A stretch of 64,000 nucleotides of DNA from VAZQ01 sp040510075 (GCA_040510075.1 JBEVJT010000001.1:3862-67861); one strand, 5' to 3'. Shown: positions 49,833 through 59,978, counted from the stretch's first letter. A program made the numbers and translations. Notes: a model not told the origin generated them from the sequence alone.

Positions 49833-51326
49833 TCAGCCGACGCTGCCTTCGAGGCTGATCGAGATCAGTTTTTGCGCCTCGACCGCAAACTCCATCGGGA
49901 GCTGCTGCAGCACGTCCTTCACGAAACCGTTGACCACCAGCGCCACGGCGTCCTCCGCGGAGAGCCCGCGCTGCCTGCAGTAAAACAACGTCTCCTCCGA
50001 AATCTTCGAGGTGGTCGCTTCGTGCTCGAAAACGGCCGAGGAGTTGCGCGTTTCGACGTAGGGTACCGTGTGGGCGCCGCACTTGTCGCCGATCAGGAGC
50101 GAGTCGCAATTGGTGAAATTGCGCGCGCCCTTGGCCTTGCGATGGGCGCTGACGAGACCGCGGTAGGTGTTCTGCGAGCGGCCCGCGGCAATACCCTTGG
50201 AAATAATCCGGCTCGTGGTGTTGCGGCCGAGATGCAGCATCTTGGTTCCGGAATCGACCTGCTGGTGTCCATTCGAAATGGCGATCGAATAGAACTCGCC
50301 GCGCGCATTGTCGCCGCGCAGAATACAGCTGGGATATTTCCAGGTGATGGCGGAACCCGTTTCCAGCTGCGTCCAGGAGATCTTGGCATTGTTGCCCCGG
50401 CAGTCGCCGCGCTTGGTCACAAAATTGTACACGCCGCCGCGCCCGTGCTGGTCGCCCGGGTACCAGTTCTGGATGGTTGAGTATTTGATCTCGGCGCCGT
50501 CGAGCGCGATCAGCTCGACCACCGCCGCATGCAACTGGTTCTCGTCGCGCGAAGGCGCGGTGCAACCCTCGAGATAACTCACATACGAGCCCTTGTCTGC
50601 GATGATGAGCGTGCGCTCGAATTGACCGGTATTGCGCTCGTTGATGCGGAAGTAAGTGGAAAGCTCCATGGGGCAACGCACACCCGGCGGCACGTAGACG
50701 AACGAGCCGTCGGAGAACACAGCCGAATTGAGCGTGGCGAAAAAATTATCGGAGATGGGCACCACGGTGCCGAGATATTTGCGCACCAGCTCGGGATGCT
50801 TTTGCAGCGCCTCGGAGATGGGCATGAACAGCACGCCCGCCTTGGCAAGCTCCTCCTGGAAAGTGGTGGCGACCGAAACCGAGTCGAAAACGGCATCAAC
50901 TGCGACGCGCCCGTAGCCGCTCCCTTCCTCCTGCCGCTCGATGCCGAGCAGGGCCTCGCGCTCGCGCAGCGGAATGCCAAGCTTGTCGTAGGTCTTCAGG
51001 ATCTCGGGGTCGATCTCATCGAGCGACTTGGGGCCGTCGCCCTTCTTCTTCGGCGCCGCGTAGTAGTAAAGGTCCTGATAGTCGATGGGTCCGTAGTTAA
51101 CGCGCGCCCATTTCGGCTCGCGCATGGTCAACCAGCGCCGATACGCATCAAGCCGCCATTGCAGCATCCATTCCGGCTCATTCTTCTTGGCCGAAATGAA
51201 GCGGACGATGTCTTCGGAGAGGCCCTTCGGAGCCTTCTCGGATTCGATATCGGTGACGAATCCGTACTTGTATTGATCAACGTCGATCCGGCGAACCTTC
51301 TCGACGGTCTCTTGCACGGCCGGCAT
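49833..51326 (-). CDS. sufB: Fe-S cluster scaffold SufB
   Basis: A 497-residue scaffold protein: KYGFVTDIESEKAPKGL near the start, then SDNFFATLNSAVFSDGSFVYVPPGVRCPMELSTYFRIN and GCTAPSRDENQLHAAVVELIA. The Cys and Glu region near GGVYNFVTKRGDCRG is present, as is the C-terminal AVFEHEATTSKISEETLFYCRQRGLSAEDAVALVV. It builds 4Fe-4S clusters with SufC and SufD. ATG 51326 (MPAVQETVEKV) is the normal family start. The family D element lies between it and sufC. The cysteine desulfurase gene upstream is 85 bases away. Confidence 0.95.
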   Translation of the reverse strand: MPAVQETVEKVRRIDVDQYKYGFVTDIESEKAPKGLSEDIVRFISAKKNEPEWMLQWRLDAYRRWLTMREPKWARVNYGPIDYQDLYYYAAPKKKGDGPKSLDEIDPEILKTYDKLGIPLREREALLGIERQEEGSGYGRVAVDAVFDSVSVATTFQEELAKAGVLFMPISEALQKHPELVRKYLGTVVPISDNFFATLNSAVFSDGSFVYVPPGVRCPMELSTYFRINERNTGQFERTLIIADKGSYVSYLEGCTAPSRDENQLHAAVVELIALDGAEIKYSTIQNWYPGDQHGRGGVYNFVTKRGDCRGNNAKISWTQLETGSAITWKYPSCILRGDNARGEFYSIAISNGHQQVDSGTKMLHLGRNTTSRIISKGIAAGRSQNTYRGLVSAHRKAKGARNFTNCDSLLIGDKCGAHTVPYVETRNSSAVFEHEATTSKISEETLFYCRQRGLSAEDAVALVVNGFVKDVLQQLPMEFAVEAQKLISISLEGSVG

Positions 51327-51411
51327 TCATTCCCTCCGCTGCGGGTTCAAGGCCCGCGGGTTGGATCAGTCGGTTATGGTGGCAATCGTTGTACTTTCGC
51401 GATCATCCCCT

Positions 51412-52569
51412 TCAGGCGGCCGCAGCTTCCGACCCCTTAAGTAATGTGTCTGACACCTTAATCCAAGCACCTATGAAGCGATCGACGTCGGATTCGGACG
51501 TGGTCGACCCCAGGCTCACGCGTATCGCACCGCGGGCGAGCAGCTCGGGCACCCCCATAGCGGCAAGTACATGGGACGCCTGCACCTTGCCCGAAGAGCA
51601 CGCCGCTCCCGAGGAGACAGCCACCCCTTCAAGATCCAACGCGATCACGGCGGTTTCCGCCTTCACCCCGGGAATGGCGAAAAGCGTCGAGTTTGGCAGC
51701 CGTGCGACGCAGTCGCCGAAGATGACCGTTTCCGCGGAATGGTTCTTCAATCCCGATTCCAGCCGCTGCCTCAGCCGGAGGATGTTTTCGGCCTTGGAAA
51801 GCCGCTCCTTCGCCAGTGCCGCCGCAGCCGCGCCGAAACCCGCAATTCCCGCGACGTTCTCCGTTCCAGCCCGCAACCCGCGTTCCTGGCCGCCTCCTCG
51901 GATGAGCGGGTTTGGAAAGGGCGTCCGTGCATCCCGGCGGATCAATGCGCCTGTTCCCGTGGGCCCTCCGATTTTGTGGCCTGAAATGCTCAGGAGATCG
52001 GCACCGAGTTCGTTGATGTTGCAGGCGATGCGACCCGGCCCTTGCACAGCATCGACGTGCAGGGTTGCGCCGGCATGGTGAACGAGCGCGGCAATTTCCG
52101 AAATCGGCTGCACCACCCCCGTCTCATTGTTCGCGAGCATGATCGAAACGAGAGTTGATTCTGCATTCGCGGCGAGGCGTCGCTCGAGGTCGTCGAGATC
52201 GACCAGCCCAGTCGGCCGAACCGGCAGCTTCTCGATCTGGGAAGCAACAAACCGTCCGCCGGCGAGAACGGACGTGTGCTCGATCGCTGAAATCAGCAGC
52301 CGCGCCGGCCGCGTGGCCTGGGGCACGGGGGTGAGTGCCAATGCATTGGCCTCGGTACCGCCGGACGTGAAGACCACGTTGCGCGGTTCAGTAGCGACAA
52401 GCGTTGCCACCTCTTCTCGCGCGCGCTCGATCAACCGGCGCGCCGCGCGACCTTCGGCGTGCACCGAGGAAGGGTTGCCAAGCACATTAAGCGCGGAGAG
52501 CACTGCGGCGCGCGCTTCTTCGCGCAGCGGTGCGGTTGCGTTCCAGTCGAAATAGAGGCGATCACTCAT
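51412..52569 (-). CDS. Cysteine desulfurase, NifS/IscS-like, first gene of the suf cluster
   Basis: A 385-residue group I cysteine desulfurase. LYFDWNATAPLREEAR and NPSSVHAEGRAARRLIERAR are at the N-terminus; SGGTEANALAL, LANNETGVVQP, the PLP Lys in SISGHKIGGPTGTG and the catalytic loop VSSGAACSSGKVQASHVL follow. It supplies sulfur in the same pathway as SufS, so the cluster carries two desulfurases. ATG 52569 is the conserved start; longer in-frame readings run to 53067 through non-coding sequence and the divergent hydrolase. It starts the operon on the minus strand; no iscR-type regulator precedes it. Confidence 0.93.
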   Translation of the reverse strand: MSDRLYFDWNATAPLREEARAAVLSALNVLGNPSSVHAEGRAARRLIERAREEVATLVATEPRNVVFTSGGTEANALALTPVPQATRPARLLISAIEHTSVLAGGRFVASQIEKLPVRPTGLVDLDDLERRLAANAESTLVSIMLANNETGVVQPISEIAALVHHAGATLHVDAVQGPGRIACNINELGADLLSISGHKIGGPTGTGALIRRDARTPFPNPLIRGGGQERGLRAGTENVAGIAGFGAAAAALAKERLSKAENILRLRQRLESGLKNHSAETVIFGDCVARLPNSTLFAIPGVKAETAVIALDLEGVAVSSGAACSSGKVQASHVLAAMGVPELLARGAIRVSLGSTTSESDVDRFIGAWIKVSDTLLKGSEAAAA

Positions 52570-52788
52570 GCTGACAGAGGACCGGTGAATGAGGATAGAG
52601 GACAGATGGCAGAACTTCGCGTGCATGTCGAATGCCCGAAGACGGACGGCAGACGACGGAGGACCGAAATTGCCGGCGTTTCCGTCTTCTGTCGTTTGTA
52701 GTCTGCCCTCTGATTCCCCCTTGCAGAGGGAGGTATCGGGGGAGCTATAAGCCGGCAATCCCGGACAACTATTTTCGAGGGGGCGAGC

Positions 52789-53451
52789 ATGCCCGAAGTG
52801 GTTTTCACCGGCGCGGCCGGACGTATTGAAGGACGCTACCATCCCGCCCGGCAGAGGAATGCACCAATCGGAATTGTGCTGCATCCGCATCCGCAATTCG
52901 GCGGAACGATGAATCACCAGATCGTCTATCAGCTCTACTACGCTTTCGTGCATCGGAACTTTTCCGTCCTGCGTTTCAATTTCCGCGGCGTAGGCCGTAG
53001 CCAGGGCACGTTCGATCATGGGCAAGGGGAACTGTCCGACGCAGCCTCGGCGCTCGATTGGGCGCAATCCATCAACCCCGAGGCGCGCAGTTGCTGGATC
53101 GCGGGGTTTTCGTTTGGCGCATGGATAGGCATGCAGCTGCTCATGCGCCGGCCGGAAATCGAAGGTTTCATTTCAATTGCGCCACCGGCCAATCTCTACG
53201 ACTTTTCCTTTCTCGCGCCTTGTCCTTCGTCAGGACTCATTATTCACGGCGATCGCGACGGCGTGGTGCCGTCCAAGGATATCAGCGGGCTGGTCGAGAA
53301 ACTCAAAACGCAAAAAGGCATCGTCATCGAGCAGAGGGTCATTCCCGGCGCGAATCATTTCTTCGACGCCAAGATCGAGCCCCTGATGGAGGCGATCGGC
53401 GCCTATCTCGACAAACGGCTCAAGATCGAACGCAAACCTACCGCCGCGTAA
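52789..53451 (+). CDS. Alpha/beta hydrolase
   Basis: A 220-residue alpha/beta-hydrolase: GIVLHPHPQFGGTMNHQIV (oxyanion loop region), VLRFNFRGVGRSQG, nucleophile serine in AGFSFGAWIG, acid in IHGDRDGVVP and the His in PGANHFFDAKIE. This is the LHPHPxxGGTMxNxxV subfamily of bacterial hydrolases, of unknown substrate. It is divergent from the cysteine desulfurase gene, 219 bases apart, an arrangement I recognise in Bradyrhizobium-type suf loci. A GGGGGCGAGC stretch precedes the ATG. The 219-base gap contains repetitive GACAGA/GACGGA words but no gene. Confidence 0.88.
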   Translation: MPEVVFTGAAGRIEGRYHPARQRNAPIGIVLHPHPQFGGTMNHQIVYQLYYAFVHRNFSVLRFNFRGVGRSQGTFDHGQGELSDAASALDWAQSINPEARSCWIAGFSFGAWIGMQLLMRRPEIEGFISIAPPANLYDFSFLAPCPSSGLIIHGDRDGVVPSKDISGLVEKLKTQKGIVIEQRVIPGANHFFDAKIEPLMEAIGAYLDKRLKIERKPTAA

Positions 53452-53502
53452 TCAGAGTTGGCGGCTGTCATTTCCGGCCGAAGGCAGGAAACCGTTTACG
53501 TG

Positions 53503-54630
53503 TCAGGCCAAGGTTTTCTTCGCCAGGATGCCGCCGGGCAAGGGCCGCGGTGCTCCGGTCGTGCTTGGGAACGTGATCGGCAGGCCTTTGAGGCTGCGTA
53601 CGGCAAGAAATCCGAAGGCCTGCGCCTCGAGCGCGTCGGCTGACCAGCCCACATCGGCGGCAGTATCGACGCGAGCCGGCGCGAGCCGTTCCCTCAGCAT
53701 ACGCATCAGCGTGTCGTTGCGCGTGCCGCCGCCTGCTGCAATCCAGCTCTGCGGCCTTTGCGGAAGATGCTTGCTGGCAAGAGCGACTGCGGCGGCGGTG
53801 AGTGCAGTAATGGTTGCAGCGCCGTCTTCGGTGCTCTTGCCGGCAAAGTCGCCCTCCTCCGCCACCCAGTGGCGGAATGCGTTGCGGTCAAGCGATTTCG
53901 GTCCCGGTTTGGCAAAGAACGGGTGCGCGAGGAGGCGCGTGAGCGCGGCTTCGTCGACGCTGCCCGCCGCTGCCACGGCACCATGCTCGTCCTGTGGGTG
54001 CCCCGTGCGCAGCCGCAGGAAATCGTCGATGAGCGCATTGCCCGGCCCCGTATCGAACGCGATGAGCACATCCCCGCTGATGAAAGTCAGATTTGCAACC
54101 CCGCCAAGATTGAGCACAGCCACCGGATGAGCGCGCCTGAGCAAACCCGCCATGGCGCGGTGAAATATCGGCACCATGGGCGCTCCTTGTCCTCCGGACG
54201 CGATATCCGCGGCCCGAAACCCGTAAACGACGGGAATGCCGATGCGCGCTGCAAGCGCTTCGCCATTGCCGAGCTGAATGCTTATCCGCCGGTCCGGCCG
54301 GTGCAGAACGGTCTGTCCATGAAATCCCACCACGGCGACGCTGCTCTGGGGCAGTCCGTTGGCGGCCAGAAATGCCTCGACCGCTTCGGCATGCATGTCC
54401 GTCACCAGCTCTTCCGCGGCGGAGAGGGCCAGCGGCCGCTCGTCAGGGCTGCTAAGATTGGAGGCCGCTGCAATTGCATGCCGCAGTACCTCCCGTTCGG
54501 GCGTGCTGTACGGCCTGTAACCGGTCGGTCCCAAGCGCCCGATCCGTTCGCCATCCGTGTTGATCAGCGCAATGTCCACGCCATCATATGAGGTACCGCT
54601 CATGAGACCGATGGCGGTGAGCATTGTCAT
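53503..54630 (-). CDS. anmK: Anhydro-N-acetylmuramic acid kinase
   Basis: A 375-residue sugar kinase of the hexokinase/actin-like ATPase fold: IGLMSGTSYDGVDIALINTDG at the N-terminus, VVGFHGQTVLHRP, GGQGAPMVPIFHRAM, VLNLGGVANLTFI, FDTGPGNALIDDF and an ATP-binding IAAGGGTRN. It phosphorylates and opens 1,6-anhydroMurNAc from murein turnover, giving MurNAc-6-P for reuse. It converges with the hydrolase gene and is divergent from tyrS. The start ATG 54630 is directly before the conserved strand. Confidence 0.95.
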   Translation of the reverse strand: MTMLTAIGLMSGTSYDGVDIALINTDGERIGRLGPTGYRPYSTPEREVLRHAIAAASNLSSPDERPLALSAAEELVTDMHAEAVEAFLAANGLPQSSVAVVGFHGQTVLHRPDRRISIQLGNGEALAARIGIPVVYGFRAADIASGGQGAPMVPIFHRAMAGLLRRAHPVAVLNLGGVANLTFISGDVLIAFDTGPGNALIDDFLRLRTGHPQDEHGAVAAAGSVDEAALTRLLAHPFFAKPGPKSLDRNAFRHWVAEEGDFAGKSTEDGAATITALTAAAVALASKHLPQRPQSWIAAGGGTRNDTLMRMLRERLAPARVDTAADVGWSADALEAQAFGFLAVRSLKGLPITFPSTTGAPRPLPGGILAKKTLA

Positions 54631-54698
54631 CGTATGGACCTTGGTTTCAATGAAGCAACGAACCTGTTACACCAGCCCGGCGCGCAAGGCGATTATTC

Positions 54699-55955
54699 AT
54701 GAGCGGGTATAAATGCGAATTCCTGCATATTCTCGCCGAGCGCGGGTTCATCAAGCAGGTTTCCGAGCCTGAGGCGCTCGATGCGCTTGCGGCGAAGTCC
54801 ACCGTGACCGGCTACATCGGTTTCGATTGCACGGCGCCTTCGCTGCACGTCGGGTCCCTGTTGCCTCTGATGATGCTGTATTGGCTCCAGCAAACCGGGC
54901 ACCGGCCGATAGCCTTGCTTGGCGGCGGCACCACGCGCGTCGGCGATCCGTCGGGCAAGGACGAGACGCGGCAAGTCTTGAGCGACAGCGATATTGCGCG
55001 GAACTTGAACGGGATCGGCGCGATCTTCGCGAAGTTCCTGAACTTCGGCAGCGGCCCACGCGACGCGTTGATTGCGAACAATGCCGACTGGCTGAACTCG
55101 CTCAAATACATCGATTTCCTGCGCGATGTGGGGCGTCACTTTTCGGTCAATCGCATGCTGGCTTTCGATTCGGTGAAATTACGGCTCGAGCGCCAGCACG
55201 AGCTTTCGTTTCTTGAATTCAATTACATGATCCTGCAGGCCTACGACTTCGTCGAGCTGCACAGGCGATATGGATGCGTGTTGCAGATGGGCGGCTCCGA
55301 CCAATGGGGAAATGTCGTTAACGGGATCGAACTCGGCCGTCGGCTGCACAATGCACAGCTGTTTGGTCTCACCTCGCCCCTGATCACCACATCCTCGGGC
55401 GCCAAGATGGGCAAGACCGTTGCGGGAGCAGTGTGGCTCAATGCCGAGCAGGTTTCGCCCTACGCGTATTGGCAGTATTGGCGCAACACCGACGACGCGG
55501 ATGTGCCGAGCTTTCTCAAGCTGTTCACGGTATTGCCGGTCGCGGAAATCGGCCGATTGGCGAGCCTGAAGGGCGAGGAGATCAACGAAGCCAAGAAGGT
55601 TCTGGCGACGGAAGCGACCGCGCTCGTACACGGCCGCTCCGCGGCGGAAGAAGCCGCCGAGACGGCGCGGCGCACGTTCGAGCAAGGTGTGCTCGCGCGC
55701 AGCCTGCCTACGGTCGAGGTCGCGCGCGGCGAACTCGAAACCGGCATTAGCGTGCTCGCCGCGTTCTCCGCAAAGGCTGGCCTTGTGCCGTCCAACATGG
55801 AAGCACGGCGTCAGATCAGGGGGGGCGGGCTGAAGGTCAACGATGTCACCATCGTCGACGAGAAAATGGTGCTCACAACGCGCGAGCTGACTCCTGAGGG
55901 CGTGATCAAGCTATCGCTTGGCAAGAAACGGCACGTCCTGCTGCAACCCGTGTGA
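54699..55955 (+). CDS. tyrS: Tyrosyl-tRNA synthetase
   Basis: A 418-residue class I synthetase. YIGFDCTAPSLHVGSLLPLM carries the HIGH motif (HVGS, residues 50-53), QMGGSDQWGNVVNGIELGR binds tyrosine, TSSGAKMGKTVAGAVWL has the KMSKS loop (KMGKT) and the C-terminal S4 RNA-binding domain has RRQIRGGGLKVND. It charges tRNA-Tyr with tyrosine. The length is normal for TyrRS-Z-like bacterial enzymes. It is divergent from anmK, 68 bases apart, and convergent with the AsmA-like gene, whose stop lies 13 bases away. Confidence 0.96.
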   Translation: MSGYKCEFLHILAERGFIKQVSEPEALDALAAKSTVTGYIGFDCTAPSLHVGSLLPLMMLYWLQQTGHRPIALLGGGTTRVGDPSGKDETRQVLSDSDIARNLNGIGAIFAKFLNFGSGPRDALIANNADWLNSLKYIDFLRDVGRHFSVNRMLAFDSVKLRLERQHELSFLEFNYMILQAYDFVELHRRYGCVLQMGGSDQWGNVVNGIELGRRLHNAQLFGLTSPLITTSSGAKMGKTVAGAVWLNAEQVSPYAYWQYWRNTDDADVPSFLKLFTVLPVAEIGRLASLKGEEINEAKKVLATEATALVHGRSAAEEAAETARRTFEQGVLARSLPTVEVARGELETGISVLAAFSAKAGLVPSNMEARRQIRGGGLKVNDVTIVDEKMVLTTRELTPEGVIKLSLGKKRHVLLQPV

Positions 55956-55968
55956 CAGATGAACCGGA

Positions 55969-58900
55969 TTACCGCGGCTCGGCGTAACTCTGCGGCATAG
56001 TGACCGGATTCCCGCTCGGGAATTCGAAGAACTTGCGCAGCAGGCCTGGCGCCACGGCCGAGATGGGATTGACGCGAAGGACAGGCGCGTCCGGCGGGCC
56101 CACGACCTCGTAGGTGACGCCGATAAGTCCCTCGTTGCTGCCGCCGAGGAACAGGCCGACAATAGGGATCTGGCCAAACATGTTGTTAAGTCCATAGAGC
56201 GGCACGAACGTGCCGCGCATGCGCACGTCCGAATGCGCATAGTCGATATAGCCATCGATGGTGGCGCCAATCGCCATGCCCTTCACCAGGCCATCGTGTA
56301 CCGTGAAGCGGCCGAGCGAGCGGCTGAACTCCACGCGCAAGCGGGTGAATTCGACGCCCGGCGACGCGCCGCCCGGCTGCTGCGGCGCCGCTGCGACGCG
56401 CTCCAGCGCCGCCTCTCCGCGAATGGCAAAATTCGTGATGTTCAGGAGCCCTTCCTGGGGGGACTGTTCGGCACTTTGCGGATCAATGGCGAGCCACATC
56501 GCGCCGCCGAAAACTTTCGCATAGATATCGGCGAAGCGGAGAAAGGCACCCGCATCGGAGGTCTCGATATAGACGATCTGACGGCCGTTGGTGCCGCGAC
56601 CGCGCAGATCGCCATGCACCGGCGTGTCGCGGCCAAGCTTTGCGTTTAATGCCAGGGCGGTAATGATCCCCGCCCGCCGCGAGACGCGCAGTTCGACGGA
56701 GCGCAACGTCTCGCCATGAAATCCGGCAACCGTGCCGAGTTTCACATCGAGATCGATATTCGTCTCTTTCTTCTTCTTGTCGCCATTTGCCCCGGCGAGG
56801 GCGGATTTCAGTACGCTGCGCGCGTCAAAGACGTCCCCGCGCATGGTCACGCGCAGCGCGCCATCCGGCGTGCGCTCCGCTTTCAGCGTCGTCTTGTCCC
56901 GGCTGGAAAAGCTGAACCCTGGAAAATTCGCCGACAGGATTTCGCCATTTGCATCCACTTCGACCGTGCCCCGGACGGAAGCACTGGCGGAGTCGATCGT
57001 CAGATCCTCGAACCGTGTGAGTTGAGGCTTGCTGATCATGGTGAAGGTGGCGCGTGCAGTCTCTCCCGCGGGCTTCGACCAGCCGGGCATCAGGTTGTCG
57101 ATTTTTGCAGGAGTGAGATCGGCCTCGACCGCCAGCCGATTATCGGCATCCCGACCAGCAAGGCGTCCACTGACTTTGATGGGGGTTGGCCCCGCCACAC
57201 TCGTCCCCAAATCGAAGCCCAGCTTGCTTCTTGCATTCTCGTCGAGCACCGCCTGCACGCGAATTTCGGGCTCGGCGTCGCGCGCCTTGCGCAAATCGAG
57301 GTTTGCGGGAATGCCGTTGATCTTGACATCGCCGCGCATCCACTGGCCCTGATTGTTTGCATTCACCTTGAGCGAGGCCGCCTCGACCTTCTGGCCCATG
57401 ATCATGCGCTCGGCGGCGAAGTTCGTGAGCTCAACCGCGATCGTGTAGTTGGTCGATCCTGCGGGGAGATCCTCCTTCAGCGGAAGACTAAGCGTGACCT
57501 GGGCGCTGAGAGTGCCACGGCTGCTCGCCGGGTCGACGGGCGTGCCGCAATAGTCGCGCAGTCGCTCGAGGGCGAGCAGCTCGGCCGCTGCCGGGACTGC
57601 ACCATCCACCCGAAACCGCGCCTTGGCCGGAGGCGCTTTCGGAAAGGTATCCGGCACCTCAAACACTCCATTGGTGATGGAGAGCTTTCTGCCGGATGAG
57701 AGCTCGACGTTTCCGCGTCCGACATTCACGACCGCCGTGCGCCCCGATATGCGCACGTCAACATCGGCATCCCGGATCCCGGGTATTCCATCAATCGGAC
57801 GAAGCTCGGTGCCGTGGCCGACAAGCTTGACCGCGAGTCCATCATCCGGAACCGGCGGCCCGGTTGATCTTAACGTGGAAATGGGAGCATTGGTCGCAAC
57901 CTCAATGCGCTCGACCGTACCGCCGACAACGTGCTCCTCCACCCAGGCACGCACCTTGGGCGCGGCAAAAACCGGCCACAGCTTTTTCAGCGTCGCCACC
58001 GACATGCGCGTTCCCGCAAGCGCAATGGCCAACTGTGCATCGTCCCCGGAAAAATCGACGCCGCCGGAGAGCGCGACGCCGAGATCGGCATTGCCGAAGT
58101 CCCCCTGCTCGATGTCTATTTTTCGACTCCCCGGATCGATGCGCAGGCGCAGCATCAGGCGGTTGAGTACGACTGAATCTCCTGCCGCGGCTGAAGCAAG
58201 CACGACGGACCCACCGGAAACCTTAAGTCCCCACACCCGGCTGCCTGCGGCTGGCGCTTCGGCCTGCGCGAGGACAGTGAATCGGTTCCCTCCCGATACG
58301 AGCTGCAGCGGCATGACGATCGCTTGCCGGGCTGTATCCCATTCGAGGTTGAGCTCCGCGCGATCGATCGGAATGCGGGCAAGCGGATCCTCGAGATCAA
58401 TGATCACACCTTTCTCAACGAGAACCCGGCCGTCGAGCATGTGCGGGATGCCGTCAGGTCCGATATCCGCGCGCACGCGCGCCGATACCGGCAGGTCGGG
58501 CTCGTACAGCCCTTCCCCCCAGCGCATCGCAAACAGCACGTCCTTCAGCGATACTTTCTGCGTTTCGATGTCGACCAGGCGATGGCCGCCCTCACCGGGC
58601 GTGATTGCCGCCCGGACCTGCCAGGGCCGCTCCTTGTTCTCCGAGCCGAGCGAGAGCGCGACGCCGCCACTTTTTGGACGCGTCACGCTCAGGTCAATGT
58701 TGGCGAATGTCCACTGCTTGCCGGTACGCTGATCATCAACGGTGAGATTGCCGCCCTTGAGGCCAATCTCGGTAAGGTCCCGGCCATCCAAAGCTCCGGC
58801 GTCGAGCCTCTCGATCCATGCAAGCAGGGTCGACACTTCGGAAGCGCCTGTCCTCGGGGCCGCAGAGGGGATGGTGCCCGACGGAACCGTTGCGATCGGC

Positions 58901-59568
58901 GCGGCGGCTTTCTCCATCACCGAGCCGGTAATCACCGGAGTTGCCGCGGCAGTGACAAGGGGTCGCCTTTCACCGCCTGCAAACACAGTGACCGTGCTGT
59001 CTGGCTCGACCCGGATCGCCATCTCAGCGCCGACGAGGCTCAGACGCTCGGCGCGGACGCGGCCGGTAAACAGGCTCCAGCCGGAAATTCCAACCTCTGC
59101 CTTCGGCGCGCTGGCCACCACGATGCCCTGACCATCGCGCACCACGATGTCGCGGATCCGCAACGACGTTCGTCCGTTCTCACCGCGCTCGAGCTGAGTG
59201 CCGCCGAGTTCCACCTCGTGCCCGGGACCAAAATTTTCCTTGATGGCGGCGCTGAGCCATGGCGTGGCAATGTCCAGCGCGATCGGGCCGTTGGCCAGCC
59301 GCCAACCGAGGCCGGCAATGCCGAGCAGCACCACCCCGCCTATAAGGGCCCCCCCGGTCACGAGTTTACGCACGCGTGGCTGGCAGAGGAATGCGCGCGT
59401 GCGCCACAACAATGTTTTCAATTCGAAATGGGCTGCTGCCGTGTTGGGCGAGGCAAATGGATCGGGCGCGCGCTTTCGCGCCTGCTGCGGCGAAGGCGGC
59501 TTGACGCCGAGACAGGCCTCCAATTTTCGGAGTGTCTCAAGCGTAGGATAAGGTTGCTGATGCGCCAT
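55969..59568 (-). CDS. AsmA-like/DUF3971 (YhdP-type) membrane protein
   Basis: A protein of about 1199 residues from ATG 59568. A cytoplasmic N-terminus of some 70 residues precedes one membrane helix (LIGGVVLLGIAGLGWRLA). A very long series of amphipathic beta segments follows, with DUF3971/AsmA_2 hallmarks (GVALSLGSENKERPWQVRA, LAGTRMSVATLKKLWPVFAAPKVRAWVEEHV) and the C-terminal AsmA-like FTIHD-type region GRFTVHDGLVKGMAIGATIDGYIDY ... LNNMFGQIPIVG. YhdP and TamB relatives form periplasmic tubes that carry phospholipids between the membranes. The start is uncertain by some tens of residues. It is divergent from the M23 peptidase gene. Confidence 0.82.
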   Translation of the reverse strand: MAHQQPYPTLETLRKLEACLGVKPPSPQQARKRAPDPFASPNTAAAHFELKTLLWRTRAFLCQPRVRKLVTGGALIGGVVLLGIAGLGWRLANGPIALDIATPWLSAAIKENFGPGHEVELGGTQLERGENGRTSLRIRDIVVRDGQGIVVASAPKAEVGISGWSLFTGRVRAERLSLVGAEMAIRVEPDSTVTVFAGGERRPLVTAAATPVITGSVMEKAAAPIATVPSGTIPSAAPRTGASEVSTLLAWIERLDAGALDGRDLTEIGLKGGNLTVDDQRTGKQWTFANIDLSVTRPKSGGVALSLGSENKERPWQVRAAITPGEGGHRLVDIETQKVSLKDVLFAMRWGEGLYEPDLPVSARVRADIGPDGIPHMLDGRVLVEKGVIIDLEDPLARIPIDRAELNLEWDTARQAIVMPLQLVSGGNRFTVLAQAEAPAAGSRVWGLKVSGGSVVLASAAAGDSVVLNRLMLRLRIDPGSRKIDIEQGDFGNADLGVALSGGVDFSGDDAQLAIALAGTRMSVATLKKLWPVFAAPKVRAWVEEHVVGGTVERIEVATNAPISTLRSTGPPVPDDGLAVKLVGHGTELRPIDGIPGIRDADVDVRISGRTAVVNVGRGNVELSSGRKLSITNGVFEVPDTFPKAPPAKARFRVDGAVPAAAELLALERLRDYCGTPVDPASSRGTLSAQVTLSLPLKEDLPAGSTNYTIAVELTNFAAERMIMGQKVEAASLKVNANNQGQWMRGDVKINGIPANLDLRKARDAEPEIRVQAVLDENARSKLGFDLGTSVAGPTPIKVSGRLAGRDADNRLAVEADLTPAKIDNLMPGWSKPAGETARATFTMISKPQLTRFEDLTIDSASASVRGTVEVDANGEILSANFPGFSFSSRDKTTLKAERTPDGALRVTMRGDVFDARSVLKSALAGANGDKKKKETNIDLDVKLGTVAGFHGETLRSVELRVSRRAGIITALALNAKLGRDTPVHGDLRGRGTNGRQIVYIETSDAGAFLRFADIYAKVFGGAMWLAIDPQSAEQSPQEGLLNITNFAIRGEAALERVAAAPQQPGGASPGVEFTRLRVEFSRSLGRFTVHDGLVKGMAIGATIDGYIDYAHSDVRMRGTFVPLYGLNNMFGQIPIVGLFLGGSNEGLIGVTYEVVGPPDAPVLRVNPISAVAPGLLRKFFEFPSGNPVTMPQSYAEPR

Positions 59569-59978
59569 GCCCCGACTTGGCGTCTCCTCGACCACCAGAA
59601 CCCACCGTGCCTGCGGCGGGCCAGCCCCGATAAGGTAGTCGACAAGCTCGCGAAAACTCTTGAAGCACCAGCAGTTTCACGAGTGTCTCCGCGATCACCA
59701 CTGACCCGAAGAAAGGGACAAAACGAAGGCGCATTGAAGGCCACAAGCGGTCTCCTCTGCCAAGCGTAGCGCACCTGCCTTGCGGGCGGCGAAGGGTGTT
59801 GGCGGCTCCCTCCTAAGCCCTTCCGCGGGCAACAGGCGCACGCCGCGTTTCCCGACGGGTCAAAGCGGTTACGTCCGCGCCGATTTGGACAAAATTAACC
59901 ATAATCGGCTCGAATTGGAGGCTGTTAGCGCCGGCGTAACGTCATAGCGGTTAAGCGGCTGGCGGGGATTCGCGTCAA
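59569..59978. other. Intergenic region between divergent envelope genes
   Basis: About 410 bases with no convincing gene. A CtrA half-site-like TTAACCATAAT at 59895 and a TTAA at about 59950 are the only motifs noted; they do not form TTAA-N7-TTAA. Promoters for the AsmA-like gene and the M23 peptidase must lie here. Confidence 0.45.

Noticed and set aside
52570..52788. GACAGA/GACGGA-rich gap before the cysteine desulfurase as a CRISPR or tandem repeat array
   Set aside because: The words are irregular in length and spacing; no repeat-spacer pattern is present.
55969..59769. Plus-strand frames opposite the AsmA-like gene (for example 56716-57699 and 58324-59769)
   Set aside because: Compositional shadows; the minus-strand protein has AsmA/DUF3971 features and a membrane anchor.
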